Assembly (NCBI GenBank): GCA_002399975.1 | Contig: DHER01000127.1 | Location: 1-31,923, forward strand | Source: Firmicutes bacterium UBA4845 | GTDB taxonomy: Bacteria > Bacillota > Clostridia > Tissierellales > Sedimentibacteraceae | Direction of reading: 5' to 3' | DNA length: 31,923 nt | In this document: piece after piece, positions 24,360-31,923 of the stretch | How positions within the stretch are numbered: position 1 is the stretch's first letter | How the letters are laid out: each line of letters opens with the position of its first letter | The notes under the pieces: model-generated | Seen by the model: the letters and a program-made list of their open reading frames with translations, nothing else | Told to the model about the DNA's origin: nothing | Database searches by the model: none | Translations under genes and position numbers: made by a program

Positions 24360-24574
24360 GTAAAAACACATTTTATTCAAGACTTCTGGAATAAAGGTGA
24401 ATGGACTGATAACTTTGTTATTGGGATGTTATTGGGAGAATTTAAGTTTTTGTTGCTTACAATCCGCATTCTTATGAAAATCTTAATAATTTTTTATGTG
24501 ATAAATCAGAAATATAATTGATGTATTTAGTAAAATAATAGAATGTCATGTTTATCCTGAAAGGAGTTGAAGTC
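24360..24574 (+). other. Spacer before VanR-like remnant
   Basis: The frame of the DUF1413 remnant continues after its stop for about 50 codons (including FIQDFWNKGEWTDNFVIGML) to near 24520, which suggests the leftover of a further coding segment that I cannot identify. Nothing else seen besides the aaggag ribosome site before 24575. Confidence 0.25.
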
Positions 24575-25155
24575 ATGAGTGATAAAATTCTTGTTGTTGA
24601 TGACGAGCATGAAATAGCAGATTTGATAGAAGTGTATTTGCAAAATGAAAATTATGAGGTAATAAAGTTTTATGCTGCAAAGGAAGCTCTTGCATGCATT
24701 GAAGGGATGGAGGTTGATCTTGCAATATTAGATATTATGTTGCCGGATATCAGCGGCTTTACACTTTGCCAGAAAATACGAGAACGGCATACATATCCCA
24801 TTATTATGCTGACTGCTAAAGATGAAGAAATCGATAAAATCACCGGCCTTACATTGGGTGCTGACGATTATATTACAAAACCCTTTCGCCCGCTTGAAGT
24901 TGTGGCACGAGTGAAAGCACAATTACGGCGGTATAAAAAGTATAATCCCGGGCATGAGGAAGATGTAGAAAAAGAAATCATCCTAATTCCGACCTTGTAA
25001 TGAATATTAAAACACATGAGTGTTTCCTAAACGAAGAACCGATCACACTGACACCTACGGAATTCTCAATTTTGCGTATTCTTTTAGAGAGCAAGGGCAA
25101 TGTTGTAAGTTCAGAGGATTTATTCCATAAAATTTGGAGGGATGAATCAAAATGA
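24575..25155 (+). pseudogene. VanR-like OmpR-family response regulator, broken
   Basis: ATG 24575 follows aaggagttg. The receiver domain is complete: ILVVDDEHEIADLIEVYLQN with the acidic pair, LAILDIMLPDISG (phosphoacceptor Asp), PIIMLTAKDEE and DDYITKPFRP with the conserved Lys. This is very similar in wording to VanR regulators of vancomycin-resistance loci. One frame ends at 25000; shifting frame restores MNIKTHECFLNEEPITLTPT and EFSILRILLESKGNVV of the winged-helix domain, which stops prematurely at 25153-25155, before the wing. So one frameshift plus a C-terminal truncation. No sensor kinase or van structural genes are present in the window. Confidence 0.8.
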
Positions 25156-25207
25156 ATTACTCAATAAATTTTATTCTTCCGAAAATGTATATGAATATTT
25201 TGACTAA
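25142..25207 (+). pseudogene. Short 21-aa gene start fragment
   Basis: ATG preceded by ttggagg, encoding MNQNELLNKFYSSENVYEYF then D and stop. It overlaps the end of the response-regulator remnant. It looks like the 5' end of a gene that was joined by deletion. No family recognised. Confidence 0.25.
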
Positions 25208-25325
25208 TTAAAGGGTTATGATAGCAGCATAGTGAAGACAATCTATATAAATCTATACATCAATTTGATTTATAAGAATCACATTGTAATTTCTCCATCT
25301 ATGGCATATTATAATAGTAACAGGA

Positions 25326-25376
25326 CTCCCCACACCTCACACGTAAGTGATGTGTCCCATGGGGAGACGTTTTTTA
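25326..25376 (+). terminator. Branched hairpin followed by T-tract
   Basis: ctcccca (25326-25332) pairs with tggggag (25360-25366); inside, cacctcac pairs with gtgatgtg with one mismatch around an acgtaa loop. acg and six T follow. It can work as a rho-independent terminator; the asymmetric inner bulge (tccca) is a little unusual for one. Confidence 0.55.
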
Positions 25377-25417
25377 TACGGAAAAGGGTGAATGCCGTTT
25401 AGAAAAAAGGATGGAAC

Positions 25418-25523
25418 ATGGAAACTACCTCTACACGTCTACGCAAACTGATAGAAAAGTTGCGTATGAAAATCGGATTGGTATCATTTAAAATGGAAAT
25501 CTTACGCAAAAAAATTGCGTAAG
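25418..25523 (+). repeat. Pair of hairpins built from TACGCAA arms
   Basis: tacgcaa (25440-25446) pairs with ttgcgta (25460-25466), and cttacgcaa (25501-25509) pairs with ttgcgtaag (25515-25523) around a five-A loop. The same seven-base arm is therefore present four times, twice in each orientation, within 85 bp. A 34-codon frame (METTSTRLRKLIEKLRMKIG onward) covers the same stretch with no convincing ribosome site. Function unknown; a structured RNA or a protein-binding array are both possible. Confidence 0.4.
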
Positions 25524-25601
25524 GTTAATAGAATATATGTCATAAAACATTCAAAAAGTCATTGTTTATGCCTATCATAGAAGTTGAAACTTCAAAACTT
25601 C

Positions 25602-25693
25602 GCAAAGCAAATGGAAAATTAAGAAAGCCCAAAACGCAACTTCTTTGAGAAGCTTGCAAAGCAAATGGAAAATTAAGGAAACCCAAAACGCAA
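25602..25693 (+). repeat. Two 38-bp direct repeats, 54-bp period
   Basis: gcaaagcaaatggaaaatta begins both copies (25602-25639 and 25656-25693), which match at 36 of 38 positions and both end cccaaaacgcaa. Only two copies with a 16-bp spacer, so not a CRISPR array. In one frame both copies read KANGKLRKPKTQ, separated by a stop, so a duplicated coding scrap is an alternative. Confidence 0.7.
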
Positions 25694-25732
25694 TGGCAGT
25701 AAATTAAATATTAGATTTTAAGATAAGCACAT

Positions 25733-25774
25733 TATTAAACTTATAAAGATAATGTGCTTATTTTAGTGTCTAAA
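25733..25774 (+). terminator. 13-bp perfect hairpin with T-tract
   Basis: ataagcacattat (25733-25745) is perfectly complementary to ataatgtgcttat (25759-25771), with T residues following. AT-rich but long; a bidirectional intrinsic terminator is the simplest reading. Confidence 0.6.
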
Positions 25775-26251
25775 ATAAGTAAGAATTATAAACAGAAAGG
25801 AATAAAAATGTACAAAGATTTATACAAGTTTAATAATAAGTTGAAAGATTGTTGCTCATTTGTTAAAATAAAGTAATAATTATAATAATGAAATTACGTT
25901 GGTTACTTTAACATATATAGGTGAAGATAATTGAATGCTAGAAAGAAGGCATAGATAGATTTATACAAAAATGTGCTATCTTAAATAATATAGTGTGATT
26001 TGTAATGAGCGCATTATATGGCTTTTAAATTTTATGGTTAGTTTTAGCTTACTAAGGAGAAGTTCTGCAGCTATAATATTGTCAGCTAAGTCAGCTGAGT
26101 AAAAATTTGCTAAAATGTATTGAGTTATTTATAATTAATGTGTTATTGTTAAAATATGAGTGTAATTAATATAGTAGCATGCACTAAATTAATTATAAAA
26201 TCAAAAGTGGAGATTAATATTGGTTTAGTAATATAGTCTAGAGGTTATTAT
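25775..26251 (+). other. AT-rich gap before IscB-like remnant
   Basis: About 475 bp with no supported gene. A 22-codon frame at 25808-25876 (MYKDLYKFNNKLKDCCSFVK) has a reasonable aaagga upstream but no recognised product. HEARO/omega RNAs lie directly upstream of intact iscB genes; I can see no diagnostic structure here, and the missing 5' part of the nuclease gene suggests the RNA region is also damaged. Confidence 0.35.
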
Positions 26252-26964
26252 ATGATAAAATCTAAGATTCCAAGTAAATTTGCATGTATAATAAAAAAAG
26301 GTGTAGAGTTTATTGTTGATTTAAATATAGAGCAGATTGATGAGATAAGTTTATTCGGTAGCTCCAGACGTAACCGAAAACTTAGGTATCGGGAACCACG
26401 TTTTTTAAACCGAACAAAATCCAAACATCCAGGGTGGCTGGCACCAAGTGTCAGAGCAAAAGTAGATTCCCATCTAAAAGTAATAGAAGATGTGACTAAA
26501 ATCTTACCTATATCTAAAATCATTATAGAAACAGCAAGCTTCGACCTGCAGAAAATCAAAGCAATGGAACTCGGGTTACCGACTCCAGAGGGTAAAGATT
26601 ACCAACAAGGTGAACTTTTAGACTTCGTTAACGTCCGAGAGTATGTATTCTGGCGTGACAATTATACCTGCCAATGGTGCCATGGTAAATCCAAAAGCAA
26701 CATCTTACATACTCATCACTGGGCGTATTGGAAAGGCGACCATACATGGTAAAAGGGTATCGGTTATTTGACAAAGTATGGTTCAAAAATACTGAGTGCT
26801 TCATAACCGGTAGATGTTCCACTGGCTACTTTGCATTGAAAACGCTGGATGGACAGAAAATACATGACAGTGCAAAAGTAAAGGACTTAAAACTAATAGA
26901 ACCACGTAAATTATATTTAACAGAAGGAAAGTCCAAGTATAAGAAATGGCTAGCTAAAAGATGA
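26252..26964 (+). pseudogene. IscB/RRXRR-type HNH nuclease remnant
   Basis: From about 26345 the frame reads SRRNRKLRYREPRFLNRTKS (arginine-rich bridge helix), GWLAPSVRAKVDSHL, ISKIIIETASFDLQK (RuvC-II strand with Glu), YQQGELLDFVNVREYVFWRD and YTCQWCHGKSKSNILHTHH (start of the HNH domain). After WAYWKGDHT the frame breaks and the +1 frame gives KGYRLFDKVWFKNTECFITG and FALKTLDGQKIHDSAKVKDL to 26964, the C-terminal domain. The N-terminal PLMP/RuvC-I part and the end of HNH with RuvC-III are missing. About 230 codons remain of the usual 400 or so. The first 30 codons of the frame are unrelated. A dead OMEGA-type nuclease. Confidence 0.75.
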
Positions 26965-27133
26965 AAAAGAAGAACTTGCCAAAGCAAGGGAGGGAAAATA
27001 TGTGAATATTAATTGATACTAATTCACATTCATAATCCACACTTTCTTATTTGTATAAAGTCAATAACTATCCCAAAATAATTTAACATAAAAACATACA
27101 TTTTAAATATTTCTATAAAAATGCAAATAGTTA

Positions 27134-27162
27134 TTGACATCATATAATACAAATGATAAGAT
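27134..27162 (+). promoter_or_regulatory. Promoter of the sugar-uptake operon
   Basis: TTGACA (27134-27139), 17 bp, TAAGAT (27157-27162). The only strong promoter between the nuclease remnant and the binding-protein gene at 27488, with an operator-like palindrome right at the expected transcription start. Confidence 0.65.
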
Positions 27163-27165
27163 TTA

Positions 27166-27179
27166 GTTAAACGCTAAAC
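27166..27179 (+). promoter_or_regulatory. LacI-type operator-like site 1
   Basis: gttaaacgctaaac, an imperfect 14-bp palindrome with a central CG, overlapping the likely +1. LacI-family regulators of sugar operons in Firmicutes bind sites of the form GTTTAxCGxTAAAC. Similar to site 2 at 27226. Confidence 0.5.
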
Positions 27180-27225
27180 ATGTACGAAATAAACAATTGA
27201 GAAAAAATCGGCTAATCCATCGGAA

Positions 27226-27239
27226 GTTTAACGTCAAAC
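27226..27239 (+). promoter_or_regulatory. LacI-type operator-like site 2
   Basis: gtttaacgtcaaac, a 14-bp palindrome with one mismatched pair, 60 bp after site 1 (centre to centre). Two sites with about six helical turns between them would suit repression by DNA looping or roadblock. Confidence 0.5.
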
Positions 27240-27272
27240 TAAGAGGAGGAATGAGTATGAGAAAATGAGAAA

Positions 27273-27374
27273 ATGCTTAAGGGTATTACAGCAATGTCTA
27301 AAACGGGAAGCTCGAATACAACAGCAATCATCGCTATGGTTGGTATCACATTTTTATTTAAGTATGTTTGGTAA
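27273..27374 (+). CDS. Possible 33-aa hydrophobic leader ORF
   Basis: MLKGITAMSKTGSSNTTAII, then AMVGITFLFKYVW and stop. The second half could form one short membrane helix. The strong aggagga at 27243-27249 serves a different short frame (MSMRK and stop), so translation of this ORF is uncertain. It lies in the 5' leader of the sugar operon. No family recognised. Confidence 0.25.
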   Translation: MLKGITAMSKTGSSNTTAIIAMVGITFLFKYVW

Positions 27375-27487
27375 GGCTTTTTTAGAAGGATCTATGGTAG
27401 GTTTTACGTTAAATCTACCCGGAATAGGTAGAAAGATGGAACACAGGTCAACCCCAAAATGAGAATGATTAGGAGAGGAGATTATTA

Positions 27488-28969
27488 ATGAAAAGAATGA
27501 AGAAAATGATTACGATCATGCTATGCCTTCTGTTTGCGGTGAGTATGCTGGCGGCATGCAAGAAAGAAGAGAAGAATGAAAAAACCGATGGTTCAGGCAC
27601 GACCAAAGCACCGGAGGTGGATACAACGGATACTGCGAAAAAAGAAGGTTCGGAGAAAACTGCAGAAGCAAAGCCTTTTGATTTGACGCTTGGCATCTGG
27701 CCGGAGGAGACTTTAACTGCCGAAATTGAATTACATAATGGATATGTGGAAGAATTTAAAAAGACGCATCCCAATGTAAATGTTGTTCCTGCCTATTATA
27801 AGTATGCGGTTGATACCTTTGTTCCGAAAGCAGAAGCAGGGACACTTCCGGTGATCTTTGAAACCTGGTATACGGATACGCAGAAATTGATCAAGGGCGG
27901 CTTCGTGGCCGATATCACGGATCAATTGGAAGCGCGTGGCTGGCTGGATCAGATCAACCCTTCGATTAAAGATCTTATGTCGAAGGATGGCAGAACCTAT
28001 GGTCTTCCCCGTGATGGCTATGCTTTAGGATTAATGCTTAATCTTGAATTATTTGAGGAAGCAGGTCTGATGGATGCCGATGGCCTGCCGATCTATCCTA
28101 AGACATGGGAGGAACTTGCACAAACAGCGAAAATAATTAAGGATAAAACAGGTGCGGCAGGTTTATGCCTTCTGGCAATGGATGGTGCCGGTGGCTGGCA
28201 TTTTACTCAGATCGCATGGGGATTTGGCGCAACCTTCTGTGAACTGGGAGAGGATGGCAAATATATTTCAACGATAGATATACCGGAAGCAATTGAAGCG
28301 ATGGAATATGTAAGATCACTAAAATGGGAATATGATGTTCTTACCGCAGATCCTACAGTGGAAAACTGGGGCACCGGCTTTACCCAGCTGGGAACCGGCG
28401 GAGCAGCGATGTATATAGCAGCGAACGACGCGGTGAACCAGCCCACCTATAACAATGGTCTTCCGGTTGATAAATTGGCCTTGGTTCCTGTTCCGGCAGG
28501 TCCTAAGGGGCAGTACTCCTTATCCGGCGGTACGCCTTATATGTTCTCTAAGTCTGCAACTCCGGAGCAGATTGATGCGGCACTGGATTATCTTGTCATC
28601 ATGGGGAAAGGCCCCGTACTGAACGAAGAGGGGATCCGGGCAAATAATCAATACTGCGTAGACAACGGTATTCCGGTAATTCCCCGCTACCCGGCATGGG
28701 CAAGTGATGAGCTGAAAGCAGCAGAGGACGCACTTGCTTCGGAATATTCCAATGTCGATATGAGATTGTACAATGATTATTTTAATATTCTTAAGACTCC
28801 CGGAAATCTTCGTCCGGAGGAGCCGGGAGAAACCCAGGAATTATATTCGCAGCTGACGAATGTACTGCAGGCTGTTCTTACGGATAAGAATGCAGATATC
28901 CCGGCACTTATGCAGGCAGCAGATGCAAACTATCAGAAGATACTTGACACGACAATAAATGCTCAGTAA
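27488..28969 (+). CDS. Carbohydrate ABC transporter substrate-binding lipoprotein
   Basis: 493 aa extracellular family-1 solute-binding protein. Signal peptide with lipobox LAAC (Cys24), then a lysine/glutamate/threonine-rich linker to about residue 60, then the binding fold (LGIWPEETLTAEIELHNGYV, NVNVVPAYYKYA, YGLPRDGYALGLMLN, NTAF-free loops rich in Trp, YPKTWEELAQTAKII). Tethered outside the membrane, it would deliver a sugar to the two permeases downstream. ggagagga precedes the ATG. Followed by a strong hairpin, which often keeps the binding-protein mRNA more abundant than the permease mRNA. Confidence 0.93.
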   Translation: MKRMKKMITIMLCLLFAVSMLAACKKEEKNEKTDGSGTTKAPEVDTTDTAKKEGSEKTAEAKPFDLTLGIWPEETLTAEIELHNGYVEEFKKTHPNVNVVPAYYKYAVDTFVPKAEAGTLPVIFETWYTDTQKLIKGGFVADITDQLEARGWLDQINPSIKDLMSKDGRTYGLPRDGYALGLMLNLELFEEAGLMDADGLPIYPKTWEELAQTAKIIKDKTGAAGLCLLAMDGAGGWHFTQIAWGFGATFCELGEDGKYISTIDIPEAIEAMEYVRSLKWEYDVLTADPTVENWGTGFTQLGTGGAAMYIAANDAVNQPTYNNGLPVDKLALVPVPAGPKGQYSLSGGTPYMFSKSATPEQIDAALDYLVIMGKGPVLNEEGIRANNQYCVDNGIPVIPRYPAWASDELKAAEDALASEYSNVDMRLYNDYFNILKTPGNLRPEEPGETQELYSQLTNVLQAVLTDKNADIPALMQAADANYQKILDTTINAQ

Positions 28970-28980
28970 TACGGAAGAAT

Positions 28981-29020
28981 GGAGGATGGGGTTTTCTTAT
29001 ATAAGATGACCCCATCCTCC
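28981..29020 (+). promoter_or_regulatory. Intercistronic 11-bp hairpin
   Basis: ggaggatgggg (28981-28991) pairs perfectly with ccccatcctcc (29010-29020), and the loop holds a further small palindrome, tcttatataaga. No T-tract follows, so read-through to the permeases is expected. This looks like an RNA-stabilising or partial-attenuation element between binding protein and permeases. Confidence 0.65.
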
Positions 29021-29062
29021 CTAACCGCATTACTGCATTTGGACAAAAAGGAGGGTGAATTC

Positions 29063-29977
29063 GTGGTCAAGGGACAGGAAGAACAGCGGATATCGAGGAG
29101 GAAGAAACCCTGGCTGCAAAAAAAAGACCTGATCGGGTGGCTCATTATGCTCCCTGCGATTTTATTGTTTGCCTTTTTTGTATGGGAGCCAATTTTAGAA
29201 AGCGTTCGGCTCTCCATGCATTCAGCAAAGGGATTCCGTACCGAAGAATTTGTCAGGTTTGATAATTATATACGGTTATTTCAATATCCTGTTTTTTTAA
29301 AGGCATTAAAGAATACGGTAGAATACATATTTTGGTCTTTAATCATAGGATTTTTTACTCCCATGATTTTAGCCATACTGATTACCGAAACGGTACACGG
29401 TAAGAGCTTCTTCAAAATAGGTATCTATTTTCCCAATATCATCCCAGGGCTGGCGACGGTATTGATGTGGAGATATCTGTTTGGGGAAGGTAAAACGGGA
29501 GTTATAAATATATTGCTATCCTATATCGGGATTGAACCGCAGGTCTGGTTGAACAATACCATGCTGACGATTCCTCTGATTACTATCATTTTAACATGGA
29601 AAGGGGCCGGTGCCACAGCACTAATTTATATTGCCAATATCAGTAATATCGATCCTGCCTTATATGAAGCTGCTACGATAGATGGATCAAGCCCATTGAA
29701 GAGAATCCGATATATCACACTGCCCAGTATTTTTTCTTTAGGTAAAATGATGCTGATTCTACAGATTATTTCTGTGTTCCAGATTCTTTACGAGCCTTTG
29801 GTTTTAAAAAATGGCGGGCCGAACAATGCCAGTATTTCCATTATGATGCTCGTTTGGAATTATGCCAATCGAAATATGGATTATCCAATGGCAGCAGCAA
29901 CTTCCGTTGTCATCTGTGTGATCTTAATTATTTTCAGCGGACTGTATTTTAAGCTTACCAAAACAAAGGAAGCGTAA
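29063..29977 (+). CDS. Carbohydrate ABC transporter permease 1
   Basis: 304 aa from the GTG at 29063, chosen because aaggaggg lies 9 bases before it; an in-frame ATG at 28979 would begin inside the hairpin and is unlikely. Six-helix MalF/UgpA-type permease with a basic N-terminus (SRRKKPWLQKKDLIGW) and the EAA loop EAATIDGSSPLKRIRYITLP that contacts the ATPase. No ATPase gene is present; such clostridial systems normally share one MsmK-type ATPase encoded elsewhere. Confidence 0.92.
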   Translation: MVKGQEEQRISRRKKPWLQKKDLIGWLIMLPAILLFAFFVWEPILESVRLSMHSAKGFRTEEFVRFDNYIRLFQYPVFLKALKNTVEYIFWSLIIGFFTPMILAILITETVHGKSFFKIGIYFPNIIPGLATVLMWRYLFGEGKTGVINILLSYIGIEPQVWLNNTMLTIPLITIILTWKGAGATALIYIANISNIDPALYEAATIDGSSPLKRIRYITLPSIFSLGKMMLILQIISVFQILYEPLVLKNGGPNNASISIMMLVWNYANRNMDYPMAAATSVVICVILIIFSGLYFKLTKTKEA

Positions 29978-29988
29978 GGAGGAATCCT

Positions 29989-30867
29989 ATGTTTTTTGAT
30001 AAATATAGAAAAAAGGAGGATGGAGCGATCCGGTTTTATGATCTCCATTCTACCCGTACCAGGATATTATGCGTTGTTATATTTCTGATTTGCATTGCTA
30101 TTCTGATTGCGACATTATTTCCGCCGGTCTGGGTGTTTTTGGCAAGCTTTCGAAACATCAAGGATTTTAATAATAATCCTACGATATTGCCGGAAAGGTT
30201 GGATTTTAAGCTGTTTGCCCAGACCTGGAAGGAATTAAAATTTGCAAAGAACTATATGAATTCATTTATTGTGGTTATAGGTTCCGTATTCTGTGCCGTT
30301 TTTTTTAACGGTATACTGGCCTATGGCGTTGCAATATTAAAGCCGAAAGGATACAAGGCTATTTTCGGGCTGGTTATGTGGTGCCTGCTTATTCCGCCCA
30401 TGACCAGTATGGTGGCTCTATTCGTTAATATTAATAAGTTGCATTTATCACAATCGTTTATTTCTCTGTGGCTTATGTTTGGTGCAAATGCATTTTATGT
30501 CATTATGTTCAAACAGTTTTTTGAAAGTCTGCCGAAGGAATTAATCGAGGCAGCGCAATTGGATGGTGCCGGCTACCTGCAGACATTCTTAAAAATTATA
30601 TTACCGCTGTCGAAATCTATTGTTATGGTTATAGTGATTTTCTCGATTAATGCGGCATGGTCCGATTTTTTAATGCCCTATTTGGTTTTAAATGGCTCTG
30701 GAAAAGAAACGGTAATGGTGCGTTTGTTCTCCTTCCAGGGTTCGAATGCAACAGCGGTCGAGGTTCTGAGAGCGGTTGTATATTCAATTATTCCACCCGT
30801 TCTATTATTTCTGATTTTCCAGAAGCAAATTACAGAAGGCGCAGCAGCCGGTGCATTGAAGGGATAA
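29989..30867 (+). CDS. Carbohydrate ABC transporter permease 2
   Basis: 292 aa MalG/UgpE-type permease, with aaggagg before the ATG and 11 bp after the first permease. The EAA loop reads EAAQLDGAGYLQTFLKIILP. The MalG-type segments SFRNIKDFNNNP after helix 1 and the short C-terminus (GAAAGALKG) are typical. Forms the membrane channel with permease 1. Confidence 0.92.
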   Translation: MFFDKYRKKEDGAIRFYDLHSTRTRILCVVIFLICIAILIATLFPPVWVFLASFRNIKDFNNNPTILPERLDFKLFAQTWKELKFAKNYMNSFIVVIGSVFCAVFFNGILAYGVAILKPKGYKAIFGLVMWCLLIPPMTSMVALFVNINKLHLSQSFISLWLMFGANAFYVIMFKQFFESLPKELIEAAQLDGAGYLQTFLKIILPLSKSIVMVIVIFSINAAWSDFLMPYLVLNGSGKETVMVRLFSFQGSNATAVEVLRAVVYSIIPPVLLFLIFQKQITEGAAAGALKG

Positions 30868-30878
30868 GATGCAAAAAA

Positions 30879-30967
30879 GCCGTGCAGGAATGAGAATACA
30901 AGGAAGAATGTGAAAAGCTGTGCAGGGATGAGAATACAAGGAAGAATGTGAAAAGCCGTGCAGAAAT
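30879..30967 (+). repeat. 38-bp tandem repeat, 2.3 copies
   Basis: Units gccgtgcaggaatgagaata onward at 30879-30916 and 30917-30954 differ at two positions, and a third partial unit starts at 30955. No spacers, so not CRISPR. It fills most of the gap between permease 2 and the GH65 gene. Repeat number may vary between strains. Confidence 0.8.
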
Positions 30968-31009
30968 CACGAGGAAAGAGCAGAAAAATGTGCAGAAGTA
31001 AGGAGAAAT

Positions 31010-31923
31010 ATGACGAAGATAGCAGATATTTATTATAATTCAAATCCGTGGAGCATAATTGAGGAAGGGTTTAACCCGGCTTATTCCTTAGTCTCCGAAT
31101 CCATATTTTCATTAGGAAATGAATATATGGGGGTGCGGGGATATTTTGAGGAAGGGTATTCCGGTGACTGCTTAGTCGGAAGTTATTTTAATGGAATCTA
31201 TGAATCGCAGAACGTGGAAGCTTCCGCTTACAAAGGAATGATCACAAAAACAGAGTTCATTGTCAACGCGGTTGACTGGCTATACTTAAGAATTCAGGTG
31301 GATGGTGAAACCGTCGATTTAAATTATTCCGAATTTCGGGATTTTAAGCGGGAGTTAAATTTACGAACCGGCGTATTGAACCGGTCTTATCTATGGGTAC
31401 TAAAGGATGGCAGAGAGCTTAAACTGGAGTTTGAGCGGTTCTTGTCCATGCCTAAGGTCCATTATGCCGGCCAGCGTATTCGTATGACGGCACTTAATTT
31501 TTCGGGAGAAGTTGTCGTAACCGCAGGACTGGATTTTTCAAATGTCCATCATATGGTTGGGAAGAATTTGTGGGATTGTAAAGAAAGAAATGCAGGAGAA
31601 AAATGGTGCAGTATTCTCGCCGATACCATAAATACCAATCAATCGGTCTTCTCCTGTTCCTATTTTACAGGAGATGCAAAGAAGGAGCAGGACATTGTTG
31701 AAAGTAAGAAGGTGCTGAAAAAGTTCACCTTTTATTTAGAGCCGCATAAAACAGAAATACTGACAAGGGTATGTATAAATCAGATAAAGAAGGAAGATTC
31801 CCTGGAAGAGGAGGAAGCCTTTCTTAGAAATTGCAGGAATTGTGAAGGAACATTTCATTGGGCGGATTATGATACATTAAAGGCAGACAGTGCCAAGTGG
31901 TGGGAACGAATGTGGGAGGATTC
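31010..31923 (+). CDS. GH65-family glycoside phosphorylase, 5' part
   Basis: The ATG follows aaggag; about 304 codons are present and the frame runs off the window. The N-terminus reads IYYNSNPWSIIEEGFNPAYS, then SESIFSLGNEYMGVRGYFEE and GSYFNGIYES, the start of glycoside hydrolase family 65 (kojibiose, maltose, trehalose and nigerose phosphorylases). The beta-sandwich domain is visible; the catalytic (alpha/alpha) barrel with the acid Glu lies outside the window. It would split an imported alpha-glucoside with phosphate to beta-glucose 1-phosphate, which fits its place after the sugar transporter. Exact disaccharide not decidable here. Confidence 0.9.
   Translation, partial: MTKIADIYYNSNPWSIIEEGFNPAYSLVSESIFSLGNEYMGVRGYFEEGYSGDCLVGSYFNGIYESQNVEASAYKGMITKTEFIVNAVDWLYLRIQVDGETVDLNYSEFRDFKRELNLRTGVLNRSYLWVLKDGRELKLEFERFLSMPKVHYAGQRIRMTALNFSGEVVVTAGLDFSNVHHMVGKNLWDCKERNAGEKWCSILADTINTNQSVFSCSYFTGDAKKEQDIVESKKVLKKFTFYLEPHKTEILTRVCINQIKKEDSLEEEEAFLRNCRNCEGTFHWADYDTLKADSAKWWERMWED

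Noticed and set aside
24575..25155. Active vancomycin-resistance regulator
   Set aside because: The gene is frameshifted and truncated, and no kinase or ligase genes accompany it.
25602..25693. CRISPR array from the direct repeats
   Set aside because: Only two copies, a 16-bp spacer and no cas genes. The 38-bp tandem repeat at 30879 also has no spacers.
26252..26964. Functional IscB-OMEGA system
   Set aside because: RuvC-I, RuvC-III and part of HNH are missing and the frame is broken. No guide RNA structure could be recognised.

Overview
The window looks like a chromosomal stretch of a low-GC Firmicute, most likely a Clostridia/Lachnospiraceae-type anaerobe. This rests on AT-rich DNA, AGGAGG-type ribosome sites, a Gram-positive lipoprotein sugar-binding protein, a GH65-type phosphorylase gene, a VanR-like regulator remnant and clostridial-type IS66, ISL3 and IS3 elements. 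No rRNA, tRNA or CRISPR array was seen.

Region 1 (1-600) holds an IS3-family transposase remnant on the minus strand, a good sigma-70-type promoter and a truncated XRE/Cro-type regulator. Region 2 (608-17785) is the main item: about 15 same-strand, tightly packed or overlapping genes that look like one uncharacterised biosynthetic operon. In order they are: B12-binding radical SAM enzyme, acyl carrier protein, split transketolase (two subunits), PHP phosphoesterase, BtrH-like cysteine acyltransferase/peptidase-fold protein, two ABC exporter half-transporters, a divergent phosphoketolase, HAD phosphatase, GT1-type glycosyltransferase, a DisA_N-like small protein, a second radical SAM protein with an unusual CX2CX2C cluster motif, a GrpB-type nucleotidyltransferase, and a two-domain protein with a second BtrH-like module. 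My reading (inference) is a sugar-derived, possibly acylated and glycosylated exported metabolite. Two thiamine-diphosphate C2-transfer enzymes and a carrier protein supply or load a small ketol/acyl unit, radical SAM enzymes modify the scaffold, phosphatases trim phosphates, and the ABC pair exports the product. I cannot assign it to a known cluster.

Region 3 (17821-22622) shows the operon's terminator hairpin split by a complete IS66 element (17862-20619, 8-bp target duplication). About 50 bp further on, an ISL3-family element (20687-22614, 34-bp perfect inverted repeats, 8-bp target duplication) sits inside a decayed winged-helix regulator gene. Region 4 (20657-27000) is a gene graveyard: a MarR-like regulator with two amber codons, a truncated alpha/beta hydrolase, a DUF1413 remnant, a VanR-like response regulator truncated and frameshifted, structured and repeated noncoding DNA, and an IscB/RRXRR-type HNH nuclease remnant. 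Region 5 (27134-31923) is a healthy, ordinary carbohydrate-uptake operon: a promoter with two LacI-type operator-like palindromes, a lipoprotein binding protein, two permeases, and the 5' part of a GH65 glycoside phosphorylase that runs off the window.
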